A stretch of 64,000 nt of DNA from Lineus longissimus (GCF_910592395.1 NC_088313.1:6386501-6450500), one strand, 5' to 3'; positions 53,364-64,000 are shown, counted from the first letter of the stretch. The notes: generated by a model not told the origin, from the letters alone. Numbers and translations: made by a program.

Positions 53364-53945
53364 GTAAATACCAATGATGTGGAGCCTAGGCCTATGTCGT
53401 GTTGCACCACCGTGATAAAACAGTTCTTACTCGGGCAGACAGGATCGGGATATAGCCAAATTGACACAGGGATTGATGATGTCACATCATTTACCAGTGA
53501 AATTAACCATACCTATTCATGTCAGTTACGTGTTCTGGTCATGACAATCTGTTTATGTAAAACCTACAACAGGGTCCACAGCTTGGTCACAATGGCCATT
53601 TATGAGGGGATCACAACGAATGTCACATTTCAAAAAAATTATCGCGACCTGAATTCATATCCCAATCTCGATATCGGAACGTCACAGCCAAACCTCTCTG
53701 ATTGCCTTTCATTCCGATCGTCAATCAGTACACCAATTCGCTTGGGGTGAATTCCTGTCTTCCACCATCAACAGCATAGCCAGGTCAGTTATCAACAAAG
53801 ACGGCCATTTTGTTCAAAAGCACACAATTCACGTTATCTCTAACCGTTACGTTAAGTATCATAAAATTTTCATAACGACTCCGTCAAAGCTAACGTGGTT
53901 TTGAATAACCCAGCCCTGGCGCATGTGGCACTTTTGTTCTTTCAG

Positions 53946-54035
53946 TAGAGCTTTATCCTACCTAATATCTGAAGAAGGCATTATCAACAAAGTATTTGCC
54001 GCTGGCTTAGACGGATTGGTGACTTTGTTTAAGGG
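53946..54035 (+). CDS. lipoxygenase exon (last one visible)
   Basis: After TTTCAG the exon continues exactly in the phase left at 48222: RALSYLISEEGIINKVFAAG then LDGLVTLFKG, matching the lipoxygenase segment that follows the ...LEINT helix (N-T-x-A-R-x-x-L-I-S-x-x-G-x-x-D). It ends GG/GTAAGT at 54035. No exon for the C-terminal third (remaining iron ligands) is visible up to 64 kb, where a GPCR already occupies the plus strand from 60.7 kb. Confidence 0.85.
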
Positions 54036-54249
54036 GTAAGTAAACCTACCACTGTAATTCCATTTGATCCATTGTCGAAAATCCAGATACGATTCTTGAG
54101 AGATGCTTGATAGTGAACACTAAGTTTCGTGCGCAATGTTAGTAAGATCTATACGAAGAATACTACAAAATCTTAAGGGGAAGAGATACTGGGTGAATTT
54201 ACACAAGTCTGAAACCCATTTCATGAAATAAAACGAAAACTGATGTTTG

Positions 54250-54622
54250 CTAATTTATATCAAGTATCAATTTGGGGTCAGTAAACAATGTTGAAGGTAT
54301 GGATCATCAGGGATAAGAAGAAATTCTAGCAGCTTCGACAGGACTGAACTTAAGGTAATAGGTCTATAATTAGTTACATCGTTTGGGTTTAAACATGGTT
54401 TTTTGAGAACTGGTATGATAACACCCTTAAGAAAACATTCTGGAAGAACATGCCCATTTATCATAACACTAAAAACAGCACTTAAAAAAATACACAATTC
54501 AGGGGAAATATAGGGGAATTGGCATAAATAATATGTTCAGAAAAAATATCGTCTATTCCAGAGGCGGTATTACACTTAAGCCGCCGAATTATTCCTTGGA
54601 TCTGGTCCGGGGTCACTGTGAT
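54250..54622 (-). pseudogene. LINE RT N-terminal fragment, 3' side of MULE insertion
   Basis: On the minus strand the frame continues from the fragment at 57690: DITVTPDQIQGIIRRLKCNT, ASGIDDIFSEHIIYANSP, then a frameshift and stop, then NGHVLPECFLKGVIIPVLKK and NDVTNYRPITLSSVLSKLLE, the first conserved RT blocks of a LINE. The MULE at 54631-57681 splits this frame. Confidence 0.8.
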
Positions 54623-54634
54623 ATCACCACGGTG

Positions 54635-54741
54635 TATTCCTGTTTCGCCTATTCCTGTTTCGCCTATTCCTGTTTCGCCTATTCCTGTTTCGCCTATTTC
54701 CTGTTTCGCCTATTTCCTGTTTCGCCTATTCCTGTTTCGCC
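54635..54741 (+). repeat. 15-bp minisatellite, left terminal array, 7 copies
   Basis: Units TATTCCTGTTTCGCC, two of them with an extra T (16 bp). Starts four bases after the element end. Confidence 0.95.
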
Positions 54742-55400
54742 TATTCAAATGTATTGCTAACCTCCCCACAGACGTAGGAATATGAACCGTCCCTTACTTA
54801 AGGCATCAATACCGAGCTGGCGGTCATTGGTTGTATAACGTTTTGGACGTAATTTGAGGTCTACCCGAGCGGTCTTGATTATACAACAAATGACCGACAG
54901 CGAGGTATTAATTTCTATTCTAAAAGGTTTCAAAATTAAACAAATTAAATACGATTTGAAAGGTATATATGTTCCGTTTTCGTCAAAGAATGATCCAGCC
55001 TGGTGTCCGGAACTCCGCCTTATTGTTGCTTGTGAAGATGACGTCACGCATTTTATACCTACCCAGGCGGTCATTGGTTACGATACCAAGACCGCTCCGA
55101 TCAAAACGTTTTTTTAAAAGGCAAGATATAAAATAGTAAGAAAGTTTTACCCTATCATTAGATTTGAGAAAGGTTTATTAGGCCTGCATTTTATATTGTG
55201 GATTTTCTTTCTTTTGTCTTAGTCAGTAACTGGCTTCTTAATAGAAAGAATACCTATAGCTACATTGTTCTTTTATTCCTGATTTCATTGCGTTCAACGA
55301 TGTGATGGCTTCCTATTGAAAAATAATATTTTCTCGAGGGTTTCATTCCATATAAATAAAGAGGTCATGCAGGGGCTTTTCACACTCAAAACAACTTTGC

Positions 55401-56774
55401 ATGATGGCTGATGAAGCTCAATTTGTTCCGACCAAAAGAGGAGGGGAAAGTCTAATCTACAGAGAATTCAAGTTTCGATTGAACAGAAAAGGAAGGGATG
55501 GCAAAAGACACTGGAAATGTATCGTAGAGACGTGCAGGGCTAATGCAGTTACTGATAGAGCAAATAGGTAATATTATGGTTCAATTCAGATACACATGGC
55601 TCAATTTGATTAGACATACTTAGCATATACCATAAAGTAATAACATAATTAGTTTGTTTGCTCTAAGCTGCTTTACCTAATCGTACTGTAACTTAATTAT
55701 GTGACAAAATAAGTTGAATGCTAAATTCGCCGCCCATTGTAGCACGGATGTATAGCACTTTTTGATTTTCCTTTCAGCGTCATTAAAGTAGGAGAACACA
55801 ACCACCTATCGAACCCAGCCAAACTAACAGCAGAAAAGATCGTGCGTGGGATTAAACGACGGGCATTCGAAGAAGTTGTTCCCATACCCCGTATCTATCA
55901 AGAAGAAGTCGCAAACTCTGCAGAACAAGGAATTCTATCGGACGATGTCTCGGTGTATCTTCCCAACTTTATCGGATGTCATACAGCGGCTTATTCGCAT
56001 AGAAGGAAGCAAATGCCATTACTACCTGCCTTACGGGAAGATATCATATTGGAGGGACAGTGGCGGCAAACGGCCGATGGTGGAGATTTTTTAATTGCGA
56101 ACGATGGGGATATTGATAAGCTCATCATATTTGGGAGTGTGGAAAGCTTGATGAAAGTCGCCATAGCAGACACTGTGTTCATGGATGGAACATTTTATAT
56201 AGCACCAAACATTTTCACCCAACTGTACACAGTACATGCGAAAATATACGGACAGATCTTCCCGCTCTTATATGGATTATTACCGGACAAACGCCAAGCC
56301 ACATATGAACGCTTTATCCGTTTCATCAGCGACAAAATTCGTGAAGTGAACGAAAACGTGGCCTTCAACCCGAATACAATAGTCGTGGATTACGAAATGA
56401 GCGCTCTTCAAGCATGTCGTGGGGAATTGCCGGGGGCACAACTAAAAGGATGCAGATTTCACTTCGGTCAGGCAATACATCGAAGCGTGCAGAGACTAGG
56501 ATTAGCAGCACAGTACCGTGATGCAGACAACATGGATCCCATCCGTAAATGGATCAGACGAACGCTCGCCCTGCCTTTAGTACCCCTTGACCGCCTTGAC
56601 GAAGTGTGGATGACGACGATGAACGAAGCACCCGCCATCCTACAGGCTGCTGCTTTCAATGACTACGTTACGGCGAATTGGATAGACGACATGGATGCAA
56701 GATTCGACCGAACTCTATGGAATCATTATGACAGGCTTGATCAACCACGAACAATCAATGCTGTGGAGGATTAA
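55401..56774 (+). CDS. MULE transposase with FLYWCH zinc finger (2 exons, truncated)
   Basis: Exons 55401-55567 and 55778-56774 join in frame (AG/C) to 387 residues. Exon 1 plus the start of exon 2 form a FLYWCH zinc finger: FVPTKRGGESLIYREFKFRL, HWKCIVETCRANA, then GEHNHL supplying the His ligands. The MULE catalytic domain follows: VAIADTVFMDGTFYIAPNIF (first Asp), LLYGLLPDKRQATYERF, TIVVDYEMSALQA (second Asp) and LKGCRFHFGQAIHR. The frame stops with TAA at 56772-56774 directly after RTINAVED. A matching C-terminal segment (HAHPNLYELVRFLKREEMF to a TGA at 57021-57023) lies in another frame. A 17-bp tandem duplication (GATTAATACGTACAC at 56769 and 56786) sits at the break. The protein is therefore truncated in this copy. 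Confidence 0.85.
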
Positions 56775-57023
56775 TACGTACACAAGATTAATACGTACAC
56801 CGGCCATGCTCACCCGAACCTCTACGAACTAGTTCGCTTCCTCAAACGAGAAGAAATGTTTCAAAGGTCAGAGATTCAGAGACTCGAAGCCGGCGGCCGA
56901 CCAAAACCGAGGAGAGCCACATATGTACGCGTTGACGAACGCATGTTACGCCTCAAAGAACAATACGTCAATGGAGAGAGGGACATAATGAGTTACGTTG
57001 ATGCCATCAGTTACCTTGTCTGA
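56775..57023 (+). pseudogene. separated C-terminal part of the MULE transposase
   Basis: The frame reading GHAHPNLYELVRFLKREEMF, RSEIQRLEAGGRPKPRRATY, RMLRLKEQYVNGERDIM continues the usual MULE C-terminus but is out of register with the main frame after the duplication at 56769-56800. Confidence 0.75.
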
Positions 57024-57489
57024 CATAATATCATGATATGTATTTTCCACCTTGTTTGACTTTATATGTGCTGTACCTACATGTATGTTATGACATGGGT
57101 TTTACAGCTGATTTTGATAATTTGATAATTATGAGAATGTACAATATTATGTATTTTTATCAAAAACTCATGAATTCAGTTTTCATAAACAAATAAACAA
57201 AATAAACGACTGCTTTACTCTACTTAATCTATTAGTTTTTACTGTGTGTCAGTATGGTCCTATGGTCCTATGGTCAAATAAGTCCCGGACTGTCCCCGCT
57301 TTCAAGGTGACTCTTTCAAAACGGTCATGGCATGGTTTGTTAACAAAGTTGATGGCATTTGATTAGTCAAATTGTCATCACATCGTTAACATCATCCAAT
57401 TGTCCCCTCACATTTTCCCCATAAAATGGACATGCATCCCTAAGGTTCCCCGTGGGAGAGTCGATTTATTGTAGGGGTACTGGAAAGTA

Positions 57490-57677
57490 GGCGAAACAGG
57501 AATAGGCGAAACAGGAAATAGGCCAAACAGAAAATAGGCCAAACAGGAAATAGGCGAAAAAGGAATAGGCGGAACAGGAATAGGCGGAACAGGAATAGGC
57601 GAATCAGGAATAGGCGAAACAGGAATTTTGTAGGCGAAACAGGAATAGGCGAAACAGGAATAGGCGAAACAGGAATA
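57490..57677 (-). repeat. 15-bp minisatellite, right terminal array, about 12 copies
   Basis: The plus strand shows GGCGAAACAGGAATA units, the reverse complement of the left array, with 15-16 bp copies, several variants (GGCCAAACAG, GGCGGAACAG) and one 20-bp copy. Confidence 0.95.
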
Positions 57678-57689
57678 AACCATCACCAC

Positions 57690-57860
57690 AGGTATCTTTC
57701 TGACTTTCAAATATTTCACTGACAACATTCGAGATACGCATTTGCTCAGCATTCAAAGCCATGGATTGATCACTCATTACTTCACTCAGGTGATTAGCAA
57801 AATGTATATGTTGCCATTGATCACAATCTGATTATGGATTTTTTGTAACAAATTGCAAGC
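57690..57860 (-). pseudogene. LINE RT N-terminal fragment, 5' side of MULE insertion
   Basis: The minus strand reads IHFANHLSEVMSDQSMALNA, EQMRISNVVSEIFESQKDT, then CGD at the MULE target duplication and continues at 54622. This is the segment just before the RT domain. The frame is open across the junction. Confidence 0.7.
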
Positions 57861-57869
57861 AGATGGGAG

Positions 57870-60170
57870 TGCATGCAGCTTAATTGTGGTTTGATTATTA
57901 TTATGTTTAGTAATTAGCAGCTAATTAACACATCTGCCTAATATCTTTGACCGTTCTCATCAATATATATATATATTGTATTGTATTCATTTGTAACCCA
58001 ATAAATCACATGTGTACCTCATGGGCAGAGTAAATATATTTAATTGAATTTTGGTCGTTCCAACATTGTTTTGAACATCAGCTCAGTTTGTAGCTGAATT
58101 AAAACGGACTTTATCATGGCTTCCAGTTAATTACCCGAGAGAGCTGTGGGATCACCGGAACCTTGCCGTGACCTGAAACCACAACAGTTTTTTCCGTAAT
58201 ACATGTATATTTACATGGTTTCACAAGAATTGCAGTGATATACTTTTTCATGCAGAAGTCAACAACACACGCTCACATGGCAGTAACTTTCCACGTATCG
58301 GTTTTGTTACAAAGAGTCTTTCAAATCAGATTTGTAATTGCATTGGGTGCCAACGCAGGAACGGTTACTAGAACAACCTAACGTTGGGGCATTTATATGA
58401 TCGAGGCATTGATACATAAAGGACTGGATTAGGATAAAATATTTTTTCACAGCTTGGAGAGCCAGCACCAAGCCTTGTTAGCAATCTATTCATTATTTGG
58501 TGGGCTTCATCTCTAACCCCGGTCTTGGAGTGCTGTCATCTGTGAGTTTATGGATAAAGCGGCATCAATGAGGTCAGAAAGTAAAGTAGTAATCAGTGTC
58601 AGTAATTGCACCATGCACAACAACAATTTTTGACCATTTGTTATATAGTAGACTCTGCTTTTCACTGCCTCACAATGAACTAGGCCCTACTCCTTCGCAC
58701 GAATAACCTCGATGCAAAACGCTTCATGTGCTATTTCGGCAAATATTGAACTGAGCTGCAGACTTCTAAGCCGTCAATTGGTCACTGCTTGTACCATACA
58801 TCCATTTGCGTGTTATGTGCAAAACGCTACCTATGCCACGTAGTTTGCGTTATTTCATTAAATAAACCAGGTTTGTGGGCAAAACGCTCAATATCTTTAA
58901 TGCATTGCACTCCATTTATTTTTCAAATGAATGTATATTTTTGCCCAATGTTTGCATGCCGTTCTGTACAATCTTTAAATTCTTTTGTGTCATTACATGT
59001 TATTTGAATGTTTCGAAAAAGCTGATTTACTCAATATAGTAAAAATGCCATATGGAGTTCTTCCGCTGATCGAACTCTTTCACTCAAAGACGTGAGCTGA
59101 GTAATTATGGCCTAAACCTGCATGCATCAAGTCCGGGATATGTTGCACGGAATTTGAAACGATCCGTCAAATATTAATCATGATGCAGATGTGTTTAATG
59201 TCAGGTGTCATTTCACAACCTTTCTGGTCAAAGTGTATCAAAAAGCGGAGTAAACGTTCCCATTGTATCAGAGTGACTATTAACACGAAAATTCGACCAA
59301 CACAGTGGACGCAATAGTGCATGGATGATGATTGGCCGATGATGAAGTGTCCAACCCTGTTCGGCACGGGAGACTTCTTGAAAGTTGCCCTCGCTTTCCT
59401 CATCCCTGAGATGGGCCTGGTCGAATAATCGATTTCTCTTCGATGCTGAATAAATTTGGGGCATGGTATCATTCGATAACTACACCAAGACGCCACCGGG
59501 TTGATCCATGGCACCAGGTTTGGGTCAAATCGGAGCCAACATCGGAATAGTAAGAAAAGTAAATAATTTAGTCAGATTTAGAATTTTTCCTTTTTTTGTG
59601 CAATTTGTTGATGAAAACTACTTATGTAGAATAGGAGGTGACTGGGAAGCTGATAGCTTGGTAATACTTCCCTTGATAATACCAATGGTCCTTTTAGGCT
59701 GGGGTTCACACACATGCATTTTGCGCTTACAACAAAAAATATATTTAACATATTGATGACAAAATGTTACCTACCTATTTTGATGTATGATTTAGTTCCA
59801 ACTTTTGTATTTCGACTCAGCAAAGATAATTTGACCTATAAGAATAAAGTAAATAATACCCAACAAGATTTCATAATTTGAGTTATGAACAATAATCCTG
59901 CAAACTTTAGGATGCGACAAATCCGTGTTACATTTGGACTCTTACATCGAGCAGCCATTGGGCGTGCAGGTGCCACAGAACGATCCGTTTCTTTTCCAAA
60001 AATACATTCTATTTAATTTTATTAAACTCATTGATTTATACCTTGATTGATTGACAATTTTCTGAATATTGCCTATTTACAGTATTTACAGAAAGCTAGC
60101 CTATTTAAAGTATTTACAGAAAGCTAGCTTTAGCAAACTCTTAAAATTCATTAGTAAAAAAACTGATTTG
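57870..60170. other. unassigned intergenic DNA with one conserved block
   Basis: AT-rich with a (TA)n run at 57963-57975. It contains the conserved block at 58078-58175 (listed separately). No gene recognised. Confidence 0.3.
58078..58175 (+). repeat. conserved CAGTTAATTRCCCGAGAGAG block, copy 2
   Basis: GCTCAGTTTGTAGCTGAATT and later CAGTTAATTACCCGAGAGAG with CTGTGGGATC and GCCGTGACCTG. The first half is shared with 60440-60472 and the second half with 30237-30289. Confidence 0.7.
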
Positions 60171-60171
60171 G

Positions 60172-60324
60172 TAGTTGCTATTGCACCAACTTTGAAATTA
60201 GTAAAAAGACTAACCATTAATTAGTTATTCCAACTATAAAAGCTACCGATAAAATGGTAAAGAATAATAATTACTATTTTGATAGTTAAAACTACTAATA
60301 TCACGGTCGGTGCAATAGCAACTA
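60172..60324. repeat. short foldback MITE
   Basis: TAGTTGCTATTGCACCAA at 60172-60189 is inverted at 60307-60324 (TCGGTGCAATAGCAACTA region), with an AT-rich loop containing further inverse words (TTAGTA, TACTAA). About 153 bp. Confidence 0.65.
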
Positions 60325-60439
60325 GAGTAGTAAAAGATAAATATTAAATGGTTATTTTTACTATTTAATTTTAAGACCGCATCTGGAACACACATGTGGC
60401 TATATTGTAAAAGAAAATCTTCGTTCTATGTATTGCAAC

Positions 60440-60515
60440 TTGGCTCAGTTTGTAGCGGAATCATGGCTTTCAGTTAATTGCCCGAGAGAGCTGTGCATGG
60501 AATCAAAGTTATCCG
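60440..60515 (+). repeat. conserved CAGTTAATTRCCCGAGAGAG block, copy 3
   Basis: GGCTCAGTTTGTAGCGGAATCAT then CAGTTAATTGCCCGAGAGAG and CTGTGCATGGAATCAAAG. It lacks about 15 bp in the middle relative to copy 2. It lies about 220 bp upstream of the start codon of GPCR A, so a promoter or 5' UTR role is possible. Confidence 0.65.
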
Positions 60516-60734
60516 TGATCGTGCCAAACGTACCGAGCCGAGACTCTTAATTGAAAGACTTAAAACAGAAACGTCCAAATCGGCTATAGCGTCGACACAC
60601 TATTTCAGTATTTGCAGAAGTCCACTATTGGCCTCATACGCAGACAGCACGCGTAGCGAACGCGCCTGAACCGGCTCTATAGCGTTTACATGCAGTATTC
60701 CATCACTAACATTCATCCATCATGATATTTTAGC

Positions 60735-63685
60735 ATGGACGCCATGACAGAGGAAGCGACGAGCGCTATGTGCAGGTTCGGTGACCCTGATAACCTTGTC
60801 TACATTCATCGTATGTTAGCCTTTTTCGCCGGTGTTCCAACGTTTCTGCTAGGTAAGTATCGATATTCGTTTTCAAGACATGTTATCAAACATCGTCATT
60901 CGGGATGGCAAATGGTAACATTAACAACAAACTATTCTTGACATGTCACAGTGATATGGTCTATGAGAAAGTCACATGGTTTCCCCTGGACACGACAGGG
61001 TTAGTGTCCGTCGATATTGGTAGCCCTAGCCAGGCGGATCACTGGTTTCAGATCGAGGTCACCAGTTGAGGATAATACCAAGTCTCACTCGTTTGTTCAG
61101 TGAGTATATTGGTTTGTTACCTACACTTAAATATCAGGGGGTCTATTTGGGGACCACCGTGATGAAAGCGGACTCTGAACCCGAACAATTCGAACTGAAA
61201 TACACTGGAGTTCGAGTTGGGCCACTCCGTAGGATGTTTCGAGTCGGCACACAGAAATCGTATGGCTATCGCTATTTGCCGCAATCTTTACCATAGCGAC
61301 AGCACTAACAATAAAACATCATCAAACCTACTGGGGTATTTCCATTGTGAGTCACTGCTGTTGCAAATAATTATTGCTAAGGGATCGTGTATAGCTAACC
61401 GATTATTCATAATTTCTAGAAAACATCTAGGTGGGGGAGGAGAGATAGGGCGCTCTTGAAATTTTGAAATGTTTTCACAAATAAATATTTAAACATATCT
61501 TTGTAAACATTGATTCGGCCTATGTTTTACTTTCAGCACGGTTTATCATACGTTAGATTAGCAAGGGTCATATTCATATCATATATCTGTCGTTTCTTCA
61601 TTAGTGTAGATGAGATTCCGATGATATTATCTTTCAACATGATGTATTCAACACATTCAAGATCTTATATTTTATCATTTAGTTTCATGTATATGTGCAT
61701 TTACATCCCTTACAAGATTCTTGCAATTTTCTTATTTGAGAGCTTAACTCTTGAATATTATTTGGATATTCGACCTGGTCATGTTAGATTTGTACGCTGA
61801 CCAAATATCCAGCCGAAGACGATAATTCTGACACCAGTTTATAATTTTGAATCTTGCATTGAACCACCATGTGATAAGTGAATATTATTATGTACAATAA
61901 AACGACTCAGATCTTAACTATAAGGAGCTTATAAGAATCTTATCTAACAAATGTTGATCATTGAACAGCAAGAATATCAGTGTGGATGGTGTTATTACTA
62001 TGCATGATCTACCATTTAGGTGTTCCAGGAAACCTCCTCATCATACTGATTGCTCGGAAAAAAGACAATCGCCATTTGTCACCTTCCATTTACATGATAG
62101 CCATGGCTGTCGTGGACACCTTCGTCGATATCATCGCACTGACCATCAGCCCATTCCTTTACGGTGAAGTAGTAAAAGAGATGAGAGGACTGCAATTCAT
62201 GTACGTACATGAAGGTTGTGTCAACGGTTCCGGTCCAATGTCTTGTCAGTCAGCGCACTATAAATTTGCGTTCAGAACTCAGGCCAGGTTCGCCTATTTT
62301 TTCTCTCGAATTCGAAATAACCATTTATTACGCTCTTTGAATGATCTATTTTATATATCGCTACGCCGTTGTCATCAGGTTCGAAGTGCGCGCGTGTACA
62401 TGTATATTCGGATTATTTGGGCACCATATCGCAGTCCTTTGGACCAAGTTATCTCCATAGTAAACCTCGTCCATTATAGACTGCGATATCCGAATGTCCA
62501 GGTAACACTAAGTACTTTGTTTTGCCTTCATTTTTTCAGTGAAATAAAAAATAAACAAAGTGTAAAAAAGATACTATTGTGCCCAGGAGCTACACCCAGG
62601 TTCACTTGTAAGTTCAATATTCTTCTCTTTATTACCAACGTACGATGTCGAGTCAAATGATGTAGCATAGTTCCGGTCGTGACGTAATCAATGATGGTGG
62701 TATAAAGGTTGCTTGGTATTTTACGCAATAAGTAATATATTTTCATTACAGTCTAATGTACGTTTCGATGGTGATCTGCGCCTCGCTATCCGGATTCTTT
62801 TTGGCCGCCATGTCTATTGACCGCGCCGTGGCCGTCCGCTTCCCGATGGCGGCGCCAAGACTGTGCACAACCAGCAAAGCGAAGAAAGTCGTCCTCATCG
62901 GAACGTTCATCATGACTGCGGCAAATAGCAACCTGTTTTATACCTACGAGTATGTCAAAGATCCAATAAGTGGTAAGATGATAATAATAATAACAATAAT
63001 AATAATGAGACTTATATTGCACTAAATCCAACTTGTTTCAGTCGCTCAGAGCGCTTCAAGCTAAAGTGAATTATTACTCACACCAAAGCGTCCATTTCAA
63101 TATTTTGGAGTTTTTCTTTTTGATCGATACAGGTCCGCCCGGACCCCGATCAATTGCCAAGGCTTTTGTTAGTACGATATTAACATATTTGCAGGCCATG
63201 AGAATGTTATCCTAAACGTCCCAGGCGACCCGGTAGGAAGCGAGGTTGCGTCAGCGTTCCAGATGGTGACCGGGTCTATCGTGCCCTTCGCCATCATCAT
63301 CACGTGCAACATCATCATCATCCTTACAGTCAAGGAAGCTACAAGGACACGGGCAGCCATGATGAAATCTAGTTCCGAGTCTGACCAAAAGGGGGCGACA
63401 CTGACCAGAATGTTGATATTGGTCAGCTGTGCTTATCTGTTGACGTCAATACCATACAGGTTGTTTTTCACGGTTCTTCTTATCCCACAGGTCAAGGCCA
63501 TGTTTGATTTGACCGACTCGTGCGTTTTTCTGTTTTACAATCTTATTGTGGTCAGTTTATTTATGCTGTGGACTCTTAATTTTTGTTTGAATTTCTACAT
63601 GTACTGTCTCGGCGGCGGAGAGAAATACAGAAGAGATCTTAAAGAGTTGTTTACAAGTGAGCATATCTGCCGTAGAAGGTCGTAA
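60735..63685 (+). CDS. rhodopsin-like GPCR (4 exons), receptor A
   Basis: Exons 60735-60852, 62020-62200, 62752-62972 and 63195-63685 join in phase at all three junctions to 336 residues. The first intron falls inside TM1 (AFFAGVPTFLLG/VPGNLLIILIARKK). Then come TM2 (IYMIAMAVVDTFVDIIALTI), TM3 ending MSIDRAVAVRFP (D-R box), TM4 (VVLIGTFIMTAANSNLF), TM5 (GSIVPFAIIITCNIIII), a third loop with GATLTRMLIL, TM6 (SCAYLLTSIPYRLFFTV) and TM7 ending NFCLNFYMYCLGGGEKYR. It is a paralog of the receptor at 33-36 kb, sharing the intron positions after TM2 and after TM4 and the YCxGGGxKYR end; the TM1 intron is unique to this copy. Ligand unknown, peptide likely. Confidence 0.85.
61300..62019. other. GPCR A intron 1 (part)
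   Basis: AT-rich, with no repeat or exon recognised. Confidence 0.3.
62978..63062 (-). repeat. SINE tail fragment in GPCR A intron 3
   Basis: An (ATA)n stretch and then GAGACTTATATTGCACTAAATC, CAGTCGCTCAGAGCGCTTCA match the tail end of the SINE at 34560-34895. The tRNA-like head is missing. It lies in the intron between TM4 and TM5, the same intron that holds the SINE in the paralog. Confidence 0.75.
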
Positions 63686-64000
63686 ACAGATTCGGTTATT
63701 CCAGACAGATTCATGAAGCTTATTTCATGAATGTATCCAATATACCAACGACATTTCCTTTACGCTTTTGCGCTCAATCTTTAGAGTGCTTAAACAGTTG
63801 CACCATGTGACAATATAGTGTTCGTCGCGTTTGAGGAGCTTTCTATGAGAAGATTAGAAGTGAATTAACAATTGACTTCAAATGCAGTGCATCTCAGTTC
63901 AATGCAACTAGATCTACGACAACTGTTAAGAATGAGTCATCATTGATAACTCACACGACAGGTGTGAGACTAATAGCTGCGTGTATCTATATAAATGTAA
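63686..64000. other. 3' flank of GPCR A
   Basis: Probable 3' UTR and flank. No polyadenylation signal of the AATAAA type was noticed before the window end. Confidence 0.3.

Larger units (their letters stand above)
54631..57681. mobile_element. Mutator-like element (MULE) with minisatellite termini
   Basis: The 3051-bp element is flanked by ATCACCAC on both sides (54623-54630 and 57682-57689). Its ends GGTGTATTCCTG and the inverse GGTTTATTCCTG run straight into arrays of a 15-bp unit in opposite orientation, so the TIRs are themselves tandem repeats. It encodes a FLYWCH-MULE transposase on the plus strand. The flanks join into one LINE RT frame on the minus strand, which confirms the boundaries and the 8-bp duplication. 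Confidence 0.9.

Overview
The window is nuclear DNA of a metazoan, most likely a marine invertebrate (spiralian or non-vertebrate deuterostome; the sequence does not allow a closer call). The reasons are split genes with GT-AG introns, an animal-type PLAT-lipoxygenase, rhodopsin-like GPCRs, and a transposon community of LINE, Ty3/gypsy, tyrosine-recombinase, Harbinger, Mutator-like and Tc1/mariner elements plus tRNA-derived SINEs. Exons were joined by hand from splice sites; every junction given below keeps the reading frame.

Layout. 1-5.4 kb: decayed LINE pieces, a SINE and unassigned DNA. 5.89-8.26 kb: a tyrosine-recombinase element with complete split direct repeats (A1 ... B1-A2 ... B2) but no visible reverse transcriptase. 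8.32-9.39 kb: an intronless GPCR. 10.6-12.76 kb: broken 5' half of a LINE. 12.76-16.03 kb: Harbinger-type transposon A with a two-exon transposase and a three-exon partner gene. 16.24-29.95 kb: Harbinger transposon B (TSD TAA), whose transposase and MADF genes lie on opposite strands with exons interlocked in each other's introns, and which is itself split by a very young 10.66-kb Ty3/gypsy element (TSD CTTC).

30-37 kb is a minus-strand GPCR neighbourhood: one complete three-exon receptor, two decayed duplicates and a modular (CGT)n-headed repeat. 39.3-54.0 kb carries scattered exons of a plus-strand lipoxygenase. Its introns hold a tandem duplication, a Mutator-like MITE present in one duplicate and absent from the other, an apparently intact Tc1/mariner element, a second copy of the modular repeat, and two Harbinger-like non-autonomous elements. 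54.6-57.7 kb is a Mutator-like element (TSD ATCACCAC) whose terminal inverted repeats are 15-bp minisatellite arrays; it sits inside a LINE reverse-transcriptase frame. 60.7-63.7 kb is a complete four-exon GPCR paralogous to the one at 33-36 kb.

Host genes: three GPCRs and one lipoxygenase whose last exons are not visible here. Everything else that codes belongs to mobile elements. The strongest unusual items are the RT-less split-direct-repeat element, the interlocked Harbinger gene pair, and the minisatellite-ended MULE.
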